Source: a virus. From it: 20,489 nt of DNA. The stretch's first letter is position 1. Each line of letters opens with the position of its first letter. A program made the position numbers and the translations under genes. Shown in pieces: positions 8,968 through 14,898 of this stretch. The notes beneath the pieces were generated by a model. It saw only the letters and a program-made list of their open reading frames with translations. It was not told where the DNA came from and made no database searches. The DNA lies in IMG/VR virus record IMGVR_UViG_3300020466_000079, positions 1 to 20,489 of that record; one strand, 5' to 3'.

Positions 8968-9404
8968 TCTTTGAGTTTTTTCCACACAGCTTCATGCTGA
9001 AGGAGATTATGACGGACTTTAGCTGCAAGCTCATCTCTTCTGCGTGCCAACGTAGTCTTAGGGATGTCTAATACCTTTGCGACGAAACGCAGAGATAAGC
9101 CAACATCTACAAGCATGTGGTATAGCCATTGTTCATCGTCGCTTAAAGAGTCAAAGACTTCTTCAACGGCATCTATTAAATCCCCTTCATCTCTATAGAC
9201 GCTTTCCCAAGAAGCAGAAGGTTCCTCGAAAGGGGCGGCGCTCATAAGAGCTTCCGCCTCTGTTTCTGGAATGTGGTAGAGCCTTACGGCTCGATACCAT
9301 TCTGTGTCAGTTACCGCTACTCGCGACCTTTGCGGTCGCAGTGACGGAAACTTGTAATCTTTTAACGCTTGAAAGAATGCTTCAGGATCAAATTTGTCAT
9401 CCAT
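8964..9404 (-). CDS. HTH protein resembling sigma-70 region 4 (146 aa), putative transcription regulator
   Basis: Residues about 80-130 (AVEEVFDSLSDDEQWLYHM, then GLSLRFVAKVLDIPKTTLAR) have the layout of a sigma region 4 helix-turn-helix: a run of hydrophobic positions, GLSLRFVAKVLDI as the first helix and turn, and PKTTLARRRDEL as the recognition helix. The N-terminal 70 residues are unassigned and I see no region 2 promoter-melting domain, so it is more likely a regulator or DNA-binding protein than a full sigma factor. It is the last gene of the leftward replication operon and overlaps its upstream neighbour by 8 bases (ATGGATGA). Phages often use such proteins to activate late genes; that role here is inference. 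A small terminase-like protein is an alternative. Confidence 0.7.
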   Translation of the reverse strand: MDDKFDPEAFFQALKDYKFPSLRPQRSRVAVTDTEWYRAVRLYHIPETEAEALMSAAPFEEPSASWESVYRDEGDLIDAVEEVFDSLSDDEQWLYHMLVDVGLSLRFVAKVLDIPKTTLARRRDELAAKVRHNLLQHEAVWKKLKD

Positions 9405-9846
9405 CGTCCCAGGGCAATAGTTTTGAGCTTATAGAGAAATAAGCTTTGCCCTCAGGAAACTTCCCCAACGGTACATCTTCTTTATTAATGATGTTTACCA
9501 TTTCGCTGTATGTCAACGCAGCAAAATTCTGTCGGGTTGATGACCAAATCCAAAAGTACAAGTCCATTCCCGAGTGATCCCACCAAGACAACGCAGATAT
9601 CTTTTCTAATTTCAATTTCAGCGGCGTTTTGCCCATTCCCATCACTTCTACTAGCCGCTGAGGGTTTCCTTGTAAGTAATCAGGAGTATACCTTACTCCC
9701 AACGGCATTTTATGGATGTGAAAAGGTGGGCGGTTCAAACCATACCTAACCCAAGAGTCGTTTCTTTCTTCATAGGCTGTTTCAGCTTCGTCGCCCATCT
9801 TTAAGTAACGTTCTACATAAGGCGCTTGGTGAAATGGTTTGTTCAT
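9397..9846 (-). CDS. Hypothetical protein (149 aa), possible PD-(D/E)XK nuclease fold
   Basis: The central part has VRYTPDYLQ, then RLVEVMGMG, then LKLKLEKISALSWW. That order resembles the PD...ExK core of T7 endonuclease I-like and related nucleases, with D56 and E67 as candidate acidic residues. The expected lysine is replaced by Met69, though K73 or K77 lie nearby, so activity is uncertain. Acidic residues at 20-27 could supply the third metal ligand. The gene follows RusA with an ATGA overlap, and its stop overlaps the next gene, inside a DNA-metabolism operon. The nuclease call rests on motif order only; it may instead be an unrelated conserved phage protein. Confidence 0.45.
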   Translation of the reverse strand: MNKPFHQAPYVERYLKMGDEAETAYEERNDSWVRYGLNRPPFHIHKMPLGVRYTPDYLQGNPQRLVEVMGMGKTPLKLKLEKISALSWWDHSGMDLYFWIWSSTRQNFAALTYSEMVNIINKEDVPLGKFPEGKAYFSISSKLLPWDDG

Positions 9847-10181
9847 TTTTTCTTCCCGACAATCCTTTGTATTTGGATATCGTCTTTATAGGCGATGCCA
9901 TTTAAGGCATCTTCTATCGCTTTAAGGTAGTTGGTAGTATCTCCTCGGAGTTTGCTTTCCTCTACCTCTAGCGGAGTGATGGTTATCTGAGCTTTCTCTT
10001 TGCTCAGAACCACGCTCATACTTATCGGCCCTTCAAACATAGGGCCTTTGTAATGTTCTTTGACTGCGTTCTCGTAGTCCCGAGTATTTTTAGGAGTGTA
10101 CGCATAACCTTTCTTAGAGAACCTTGGTCTACCTTTAACTTTTGGGCGGACAGGGACCGTGAACTTGTAAGACTTAGGCAC
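9843..10181 (-). CDS. rusA: RusA-like Holliday junction resolvase (112 aa)
   Basis: RusA dimers cut four-way DNA junctions symmetrically. The N terminus has KGRPRFSKKGYAYTP, matching the family's GRPR-aromatic segment. The catalytic segment reads RGDTTNYLKAIEDALNG, then YKDDIQI. D81, D91 and D100/D101 are candidate metal ligands and K87 the conserved lysine. Where E. coli RusA has DxDN, this protein has D81-T-T-N, so the second Asp is Thr83. The start is GTG at 10181, overlapping the primase stop by 8 bases. Position in the replication operon fits a role in resolving recombination or replication intermediates before packaging. Length is usual for the family. Confidence 0.85.
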   Translation of the reverse strand: MPKSYKFTVPVRPKVKGRPRFSKKGYAYTPKNTRDYENAVKEHYKGPMFEGPISMSVVLSKEKAQITITPLEVEESKLRGDTTNYLKAIEDALNGIAYKDDIQIQRIVGKKK

Positions 10182-11076
10182 GCCTGTCGCCTATTGCTAC
10201 GACTGCTCGTTCAACAAGATTGCGAAGTTGACGTTCTCGGTCTGGTCTGTCTGTAAACTTTTCCAGACGATCATCGAATCGTCGAACCCAATCTAATGTC
10301 GCCTCGAATGTAAATTCTTGCCAGATCAAACTGGTGGCAAACCCGAAGAGAGCTTTACTGCGATCTTCGTATTCGCTTTTCTCCCATAGTTCTTTAGCCA
10401 AACCAAGAAACTCTCCGTCTAGGCGGAATCCTCGGTCAACGTACTTAAGTTTCTTGGGCTCAGTTGCAGCGTGAAGAGGCAGCAGCTTCCGCAGTGTCGC
10501 TGGCAATGTTCTGTTCTCTAAAGCTTCCTTCGCAAATTTTTGCCACGAGTAGCCTTCAACTTCTTGCTTGCCAGGTGTGCGACCTCCAGGGTAAGGAAGC
10601 CTCAAACAGTTGCCTATAGAGTCTTTCTCTAAGGATTCTTGTTTGGGGTATACCTCTCGAACGGGCACGTCCACAATCCTACAAGCTCCTATGAGAGCTT
10701 TCCTTACTAGACTTGCAGCCATAGGTGCCTGCAAGTAAACCCAAACGTGATATCCCTTAGATCTTGAAGGTTCTTTCCAAGAAACGATACCCATTTTAGT
10801 AAGCAATTTTTGTAGATTGTTTGCGTGAACGTCTGAGATGTCGCCGTCGTCTAAATCGACTGCTCCCCAATTGACCATCCAAACACCGTTCTTTTGCCAC
10901 AAAGGGTACACACCAATGTTGGCGTCGCCTTCTAGATGTTTCTTGATCAGGTCTTGGTATTCTTCTCCATAGGCTTCTACATAGTTACCCTGTCGGGTGA
11001 GAGGCTTTACTCCTTTCGCTACGTTAGCGATGAAGCCGCCCTTGTGAAGCTCAGCGAAGTCTTCTACTCCACCCAT
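10174..11076 (-). CDS. Archaeo-eukaryotic-type (prim-pol-like) DNA primase (300 aa)
   Basis: The three AEP motifs are visible in order. Motif I is WGAVDLDDGD, with D74 and D76 as metal ligands. Motif II is SRSKGYHVWVYL, with the S/K-G-x-H of residues 106-110. Motif III lies near NCLRLPYPGGR at 156-166. This resembles the primase of TOTE conflict systems and phage prim-pol proteins, which synthesise primers and sometimes extend DNA. Residues beyond about 200 are helical (RGFRLDGEFLGLAKELWEKS and onward) and may be a primase-helicase docking or PriCT-like domain. The ATG overlaps the end of the helicase gene by 13 bases, suggesting coupled production of helicase and primase. Whether it also polymerises long stretches cannot be told from sequence. 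Confidence 0.82.
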   Translation of the reverse strand: MGGVEDFAELHKGGFIANVAKGVKPLTRQGNYVEAYGEEYQDLIKKHLEGDANIGVYPLWQKNGVWMVNWGAVDLDDGDISDVHANNLQKLLTKMGIVSWKEPSRSKGYHVWVYLQAPMAASLVRKALIGACRIVDVPVREVYPKQESLEKDSIGNCLRLPYPGGRTPGKQEVEGYSWQKFAKEALENRTLPATLRKLLPLHAATEPKKLKYVDRGFRLDGEFLGLAKELWEKSEYEDRSKALFGFATSLIWQEFTFEATLDWVRRFDDRLEKFTDRPDRERQLRNLVERAVVAIGDRRA

Positions 11077-12047
11077 CGGTCATCCATTGGGATATCAGAC
11101 TCGTAGTAGTCCCTGACGAGTCCGCAGTTCGGGTCCATGTAGTAATCAATGGGATCGTGTGTGACATGGCATGGCGGTCGCTTGTTTTTGCAAAGGTCAA
11201 GAGAGACTGAGACTGAGTGCATAACTCGTTCTGCGTCCGAAAGCTTTGGGTCATCACGTTTCCTAAATACGTTTAATTGAAGAATAGCATATTCGTCGGC
11301 ATTAAACTTTCCATCGTCCATGCCCCTTGACGAACCTCGTGTGGAGGCTTTGCCAGATTGATGGATAAGAGCGGTTGGCATTTTCTCTGCCTCTGACCAT
11401 TCCTTAAGTCCTTTAAGAACTTTGGATACGCCTTCGTAGCCGCTGGCCTGTGGTAGCTGTTCTAGAAAGTCAACCATTACGAACCCTGGCTTTGCTTGCC
11501 AGTAGTCCTCGCATTCCCTCATGGCTTCCGACATGTGCTCGAAAGACATAGCGTTAGGGAAAATTTTAATCCTGTCTAAGAATGATACTTTAGCTTCTTC
11601 TATTTCTTGAACGACTGAAGGATCTTGCGCCCGCAAACCATCTTCCACTTCCGCAAGATTGCGTTGGTAAAGTAGAGCGTAAAGTTTTGAGACAACCAAG
11701 ATTTCTGGTTCGTCGGGGGTGTAGATGATGCCATGAAAATCAGGATTCTGTAATAAGTTTGTTGCCATTGACGAAAGGATTACAGCAGACTTGCCGCTGT
11801 GTGCTCTGCCTGTGACGACAAGAACGTCGCTAGGCCAGATGCCTCTCATCTTTTGATCTATGTCTGTTAAGCCCATGTAGTAACAATCGTCACCACGTTG
11901 GGCATAGTCCACCCATTCGTCCACTGCCGCTGAAGTGGGGCGGAACCATTTGTATTGTTGCTCTCCCAGTAGGTCGAGGTCAACGCCCGCAAGGCGAGCG
12001 TCAACCTCTTCCTCGGAAAGCTCTACGGCTTCTCCCTGGGTCTCCAT
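11064..12047 (-). CDS. Replicative DNA helicase, RecA-fold / DnaB-like ATPase (327 aa)
   Basis: Residues 60-310 form a RecA-fold NTPase. The Walker A is VVTGRAHSGKSAV at 77-89, the Walker B is GFVMVDFLEQLP at 188-199 with D193, and ALIHQSGK at 226-233 and DLCKNKRP at 284-291 match the H4 and arginine/lysine-finger regions of DnaB C-terminal domains. It is short for DnaB (about 450 aa) and lacks a full DnaB N-terminal domain, so it is likely a helicase-only unit working with the separate downstream AEP primase. A RecA/RadA-like ATPase is the alternative. The ATG directly follows the upstream stop (TAAATG). Confidence 0.8.
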   Translation of the reverse strand: METQGEAVELSEEEVDARLAGVDLDLLGEQQYKWFRPTSAAVDEWVDYAQRGDDCYYMGLTDIDQKMRGIWPSDVLVVTGRAHSGKSAVILSSMATNLLQNPDFHGIIYTPDEPEILVVSKLYALLYQRNLAEVEDGLRAQDPSVVQEIEEAKVSFLDRIKIFPNAMSFEHMSEAMRECEDYWQAKPGFVMVDFLEQLPQASGYEGVSKVLKGLKEWSEAEKMPTALIHQSGKASTRGSSRGMDDGKFNADEYAILQLNVFRKRDDPKLSDAERVMHSVSVSLDLCKNKRPPCHVTHDPIDYYMDPNCGLVRDYYESDIPMDDRWVE

Positions 12048-12770
12048 TTAAGAATGAAGCTCCTCGCGACGGGCCAACCAGTCCCATTCAACTGCGTCAT
12101 CCTTCGTCTGGCCTGCGGCCTGATCGAATACAGTCAATGGAACGTTGCTGTCCCCTTCGTTGACCCAAACGCCAAAGTCTTGATTGACGTTGATTCCTAT
12201 GCGAGAAAGCGCATCCTTACCAATGGAGAAATTAGGGTAGTTAGTCCCACGGTTGGTTTGATCAGTTGTGCCGTCAGCTTTTTCTTTGACTTTGTACACT
12301 TCGATCAAACTGCCGTCATCATCTCGCCATTCGCTAGGCTGGAACGCTATAAGGTTCCATGCCGCTTGGCGGATGTCAGCTTGTTTCCCAACGCAGAGAG
12401 GGACTCGCTTGTAAACACGACCAGTCACTTTTCCTCCTGCTGGAGCGGAAGCTTTCGGTCGTGTTGGAGCGCTACTCTCAGCAGCTTCCGCTGCGGGAGC
12501 GGAGGGCTTACTACCATCAGGCCTGGAAACGCCGCTTTTCAAGCGACGCATCACGACCCCATCAGGAGTAAGATCTATTTCTTGTCCTGATTGTTTGAGC
12601 ACTTCGCTCTTTACTTGTTCAAACATGGAAGTTGCTTCAGCAATGATGCCTTCATCTCCCATTGATTCGGGAACACTGCGCTCTATGGAGAGCGAGTAGT
12701 CCGCTGTTTCGTACGGGGCTTCGCTCACTTTTTGAGTGAAGCTCACCGTAACTCTTGCATTTTCTGTCAT
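12048..12770 (-). CDS. Conserved-looking hypothetical protein of the replication operon (240 aa)
   Basis: The start is well set by GGGAGG 7 bases before the ATG. Residues 1-75 look like a compact alpha/beta domain (RVTVSFTQKVSE, YSLSIERS, then an amphipathic helix MFEQVKSEVLKQSG). Residues 80-112 are an Ala/Pro/Ser-rich linker. Residues 113-240 form a second domain with GKQADIRQAAWNLIAFQPSEW and a Trp-rich acidic end (DDAVEWDWLARREE). Acidic, aromatic C-terminal tails occur in single-stranded DNA-binding proteins, and the place between a recombination nuclease and the helicase would fit a DNA-binding partner. I do not see an OB-fold signature, so I leave the function unassigned. Confidence 0.7.
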   Translation of the reverse strand: MTENARVTVSFTQKVSEAPYETADYSLSIERSVPESMGDEGIIAEATSMFEQVKSEVLKQSGQEIDLTPDGVVMRRLKSGVSRPDGSKPSAPAAEAAESSAPTRPKASAPAGGKVTGRVYKRVPLCVGKQADIRQAAWNLIAFQPSEWRDDDGSLIEVYKVKEKADGTTDQTNRGTNYPNFSIGKDALSRIGINVNQDFGVWVNEGDSNVPLTVFDQAAGQTKDDAVEWDWLARREELHS

Positions 12771-12864
12771 ATGTCATCCTCCCTTTGGATGTTATTTCCA
12801 ACAGATCATTTTACATCGTACCAGAAACGGCCCACGGCACAAACTAGCAGATAGTGAACGTTTC

Positions 12865-13629
12865 TCACCACGGCTTCTGCCCGAGGTGCTTGCCACGGCA
12901 TTCGCCTGCTTGCCACACGGGGCACCATTTGGGCGAGCAGTGCCAGCCTTGCCAGTTCATGGGCCAAGGCTTTATGTCGGCTGTCATTAGAGGAACGATG
13001 GACCAACACATTTCTATGAATGCGTCGATGTGTTCTTGTGTTCGTTCGATTGGAATGTGCTGGTACTGGCCGTTAGCGAATACAGCGAGGTTGAACTTCT
13101 CTGCGTCTAGAGCCCAGCAGTAAGCATGGGATTGGATGTCCCAGCGTTTCTTCTCCCACGGTTCGTAGAATCGTGAGGGGTTCTTCCAGTCCCACAGTTC
13201 ACCAGACTCATCTTCCCAGTCCGCAGTTCCTGTGAGGATTAAGGTTACGCCGTCGCGTGTGCCTATCTCTTTGGTGAAGGTGCGCTCCACGGCATGGGGC
13301 ATCAGTTGAGGCCATACCTCATCGTGCCAGACTTGAATGTTTGCCCTGCAAACATCGACGACTGTTTCGTAGGGTTGACGCCACACTTCAACAAGAACAG
13401 AGTGAGCGGAGAGATAATCGTCCACCATGTCCCACAGCACATCTAAGCTGACAGTGGCATGAGAGTGAAGTTGTTCTAGTCCTGCTTGCTCGATAGCGTA
13501 GTGGACTGCGTTGCCTCTGAGCAGATCAGATGTTTCTTTCTGCTTGACTAGGCCAAGCCGCTCTTGGCGTGCTTGCTCAGGGCAGCGGAGGAAGGTGTTA
13601 ATCCAGCTTTGCCGTAATTTTATTTCCAC
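12865..13629 (-). CDS. Cas4/RecB-like PD-(D/E)XK nuclease with probable Fe-S cluster (254 aa)
   Basis: The RecB/Cas4 nuclease motifs occur in order: GNAVHYAIE with H43, ILTGTADWED with D137, LWDWKNPSR with D147-W-K149, and QSHAYCWAL (Q166, Y170). Four cysteines, C16 near the N terminus and C231, C236 and C244 near the C terminus, match the split cluster of Cas4 and AddB that holds a 4Fe-4S centre. Such phage proteins are usually 5'-3' exonucleases for recombination or end processing. The start is GTG with GGGAGAAG very close upstream; that site may be hidden by the leader RNA described at 13631-13696. It is the first gene of the leftward replication operon. There are no Cas1, Cas2 or repeat-spacer arrays nearby, so a CRISPR role is unlikely. 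Confidence 0.88.
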   Translation of the reverse strand: MEIKLRQSWINTFLRCPEQARQERLGLVKQKETSDLLRGNAVHYAIEQAGLEQLHSHATVSLDVLWDMVDDYLSAHSVLVEVWRQPYETVVDVCRANIQVWHDEVWPQLMPHAVERTFTKEIGTRDGVTLILTGTADWEDESGELWDWKNPSRFYEPWEKKRWDIQSHAYCWALDAEKFNLAVFANGQYQHIPIERTQEHIDAFIEMCWSIVPLMTADIKPWPMNWQGWHCSPKWCPVWQAGECRGKHLGQKPW

Positions 13630-13630
13630 G

Positions 13631-13696
13631 CTTCTCCCTGCGTTATGGGTGATGCCCTAAGCGCGGGGAGAAGTCACGCCTAGGGCATCTCCCTAG
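13631..13696 (-). promoter_or_regulatory. Structured mRNA leader with a possible Shine-Dalgarno-sequestering switch
   Basis: On the - strand the Shine-Dalgarno region CGCAGGGAGAAG (13642-13631) pairs with CTTCTCCCCGCG (13673-13662) at 11 of 12 positions. The pairing partner lies in the loop of a 9-bp stem, GATGCCCTA (13689-13681) with TAGGGCATC (13659-13651), so the two together could form a pseudoknot. A third helix, CTAGGG/CCCTAG (13696-13691 with 13685-13680), competes with the 9-bp stem. Mutually exclusive helices of this sort are typical of translational switches. The regulated gene would be the Cas4-like nuclease and perhaps the whole operon. No ligand or known riboswitch class is recognised. 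Confidence 0.5.
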
Positions 13697-13705
13697 ATCT
13701 AGTTT

Positions 13706-13734
13706 CGGGGGAACCCCCTGAAGGGGTTCCCCCG
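13706..13734. other. Perfect 12-bp-stem hairpin, terminator-like without U-tract
   Basis: CGGGGGAACCCC pairs perfectly with GGGGTTCCCCCG around a 5-base loop. There is no T-run on either strand right after the stem, so intrinsic termination is doubtful. It lies between the terminator of one leftward operon and the leader of the next, and would be near the 5' end of the replication-operon mRNA if the weak promoter at 13736-13764 is used. Confidence 0.6.
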
Positions 13735-13735
13735 A

Positions 13736-13764
13736 ATCCTACAGGTAAGATTACAAAAAAACAA
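13736..13764 (-). promoter_or_regulatory. Weak candidate promoter for the replication operon
   Basis: On the - strand TTGTTT (13764-13759) and TAGGAT (13741-13736) are separated by 17 bases. The match to the sigma-70 consensus is moderate, and the place is right: after the terminator at 13783-13812 and before the operon's first gene. Transcription would begin close to the strong hairpin at 13706-13734. Confidence 0.3.
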
Positions 13765-13782
13765 CCTTCCAGAAAAAAGAAC

Positions 13783-13812
13783 AAAAAAAAGACCCCCACC
13801 CGAAGGTGGGGG
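13783..13812 (-). terminator. Intrinsic terminator of the 18.7-13.8 kb leftward operon
   Basis: On the - strand CCCCCACC, a TTCG tetraloop and GGTGGGGG form an 8-bp GC-rich stem, followed after two bases by eight T residues. It stands 20 bases after the last gene of the operon. This is a textbook Rho-independent terminator. A copy of the 17-bp palindrome abuts its upstream side. Confidence 0.9.
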
Positions 13813-13829
13813 CTGTGGAATTTCCACAA
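13813..13829. repeat. Palindrome copy 1 (CTGTGGAATTTCCACAA)
   Basis: The 15-bp core is perfect; the first outer base is C instead of T. It lies between the last stop of the operon and its terminator, directly against the terminator stem, so in the RNA it precedes the hairpin. Confidence 0.9.
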
Positions 13830-13831
13830 AA

Positions 13832-14164
13832 TCAGAACGGAGTCTGTTTCTGTAATCTTTCTTCTGCTGCTTGTTGTATTAGTTCATGCGCTCTAGTTCG
13901 TTTGAGGTTAATGAACTTTCCAGCTTCGGCTTTAGAGAAGCCTTGCTGATATATGTCAAGCATTGTTTGTCGCCTCAGGTATCTGAGAACTTTAAGTTGA
14001 TTTTCCCACACCCAACACAACCTATCTAGGTAGCGCAAGTGTGCAGGGCTATCAACATTCCATGCTGAATTGTTTTCTGCAATTTCGGAAAACAATTCAA
14101 GCTCCATCTCAGCTACAGCAGTTAAACCTTCGCGCTGCACCCAAGCTGGTTCTTCTTCACTCAT
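13832..14164 (-). CDS. Small HTH-like protein (110 aa), putative DNA-binding regulator
   Basis: Residues about 75-98 (GFSKAEAGKFINLKRTRAHE) read like a helix-turn-helix: a GFS start, a short helix, a turn near INLK, and a basic recognition helix. The preceding region is Trp-rich and helical (LDRLCWVWENQLKVLRYLRR), possibly for dimerisation. The start overlaps the upstream stop as ATGA and has AAGGGG upstream. It is the last gene of the operon that carries the palindromic repeats, with one copy 2 bases after its stop, so it is a candidate for the repeat-binding protein. That link is inference; a small terminase-like or sigma-like helper is also possible. Confidence 0.65.
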   Translation of the reverse strand: MSEEEPAWVQREGLTAVAEMELELFSEIAENNSAWNVDSPAHLRYLDRLCWVWENQLKVLRYLRRQTMLDIYQQGFSKAEAGKFINLKRTRAHELIQQAAEERLQKQTPF

Positions 14165-14403
14165 GCCATTCCCCTTGCTCTTAGTATTTCCCCTCTCGTA
14201 AACGCATCAGCATAGACAACAGGATTGTCTCGCTTCCCTGCGGGTTTCTTCGGAGGTGTCTCACCTGGATTATCAGCTTTATACTTTCTTGCTTTATCTC
14301 TTCGCTCTTGTTCGTAAAGAGATTTAACCGAGCGACATAAGTCACAACGGCACCCTCTACCGTAATTCGTGAGCGAAGGACTGCCTTTGCAATCGAATTT
14401 CAT
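14161..14403 (-). CDS. Small zinc-finger-like protein (80 aa)
   Basis: The N terminus has C5 and then YGRGCRCDLCRS with C18, C20 and C23, a possible four-Cys zinc site. This GCRCxxC pattern is common in small proteins of actinobacterial phages, often of unknown role. A Lys/Arg-rich helix follows (LYEQERRDKARKYKA), then a Pro/Lys linker and a short conserved-looking C terminus. I chose the ATG at 14403, which overlaps the upstream stop (ATGA) and has GGAAGGA before it, over a start 30 bases upstream. DNA or RNA binding is plausible but unproven. Confidence 0.7.
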   Translation of the reverse strand: MKFDCKGSPSLTNYGRGCRCDLCRSVKSLYEQERRDKARKYKADNPGETPPKKPAGKRDNPVVYADAFTRGEILRARGMA

Positions 14404-14747
14404 TTCATCCTTCCGCAAGTCCAGAGCGCCCAACGGCCTCTACCCTTGCTGTAAATGTGGTGAGCCATAGCGGAATTAGTCGATATCTCATACCGTTTAG
14501 CCCAAGTTTCTTTACCAAAAACATCTGCCCAGTAAAATTCATTCACTTGAAAATGGCCGTGATCAACACCGTTGTAGGCCCGAGGATTGCCTAGCGACTC
14601 ACACCAGACAATCCCCAAGGCTCGTACACAGTTGCTGTCCTCCCATTCATATGAGCAAACAGATTCGGCAATCTGAACTTGTTCTTGTGGAATTTCCACA
14701 AACGAAGCAAAGTCCAGAATTCGCCAAATAGCCAACCAGACGTTCAC
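14400..14747 (-). CDS. Lytic-transglycosylase / lysozyme-like protein (115 aa) with N-terminal hydrophobic segment
   Basis: Residues 42-112 read RALGIVWCESLGNPRAYNG, then DHGHFQVNEFYW, then AHHIYSKGRG and WALWTCG. This matches the SLT-type fold used by actinobacterial and phage transglycosylases, with E50 as the likely catalytic acid and the GxFQxN segment after it. The N terminus MNVWLAIWRILDFASF is hydrophobic and could be a short membrane anchor or export signal. Residues 17-21 are VEIPQ, encoded exactly by palindrome copy 2, which sits in the linker between anchor and enzyme. The start is GTG directly after the upstream stop, with AGAGG before it. It is unusual to find such an enzyme in the early operon, on the opposite strand from the lysis genes. 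Confidence 0.72.
   Translation of the reverse strand: MNVWLAIWRILDFASFVEIPQEQVQIAESVCSYEWEDSNCVRALGIVWCESLGNPRAYNGVDHGHFQVNEFYWADVFGKETWAKRYEISTNSAMAHHIYSKGRGRWALWTCGRMK
14685..14701. repeat. Palindrome copy 2 (perfect), inside the transglycosylase-like gene
   Basis: All 17 bases match TTGTGGAATTTCCACAA. On the coding (-) strand it supplies codons for VEIPQ at residues 17-21, between a hydrophobic N terminus and the enzyme domain. Confidence 0.95.
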
Positions 14748-14888
14748 TTAGTTACCTCTGGCCTCATCTATCTTTCGATCCCAATACATTGACTCAGCTA
14801 CTTCACGAGCTTCCATCATCTCGTCGTACTCTTCGTCAGTTAGATCACCATAAGGATCGTCAGGTGGGTCATCACTTAGATACTGCAT
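14748..14888 (-). CDS. Small acidic hypothetical protein (46 aa)
   Basis: The ATG at 14888 has AAGGA upstream and lies 10 bases after the previous stop; an earlier in-frame Met would overlap the neighbour with no better signal. The product is strongly acidic (SDDPPDDPYGDLTDEEYDEM) with a charged C-terminal helix. It has no membrane segment and no recognisable domain. Small acidic phage proteins can mimic DNA or bind host proteins, but nothing here shows that. Confidence 0.6.
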   Translation of the reverse strand: MQYLSDDPPDDPYGDLTDEEYDEMMEAREVAESMYWDRKIDEARGN

Positions 14889-14898
14889 AGAACATCCT

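Noticed and set aside
12815-12842. Candidate - strand promoter (TTGTGC, 16 bases, TACGAT) before the 240-aa gene
   Set aside because: Match is poor and the 94-base gap is otherwise plain; not strong enough to list as a feature.
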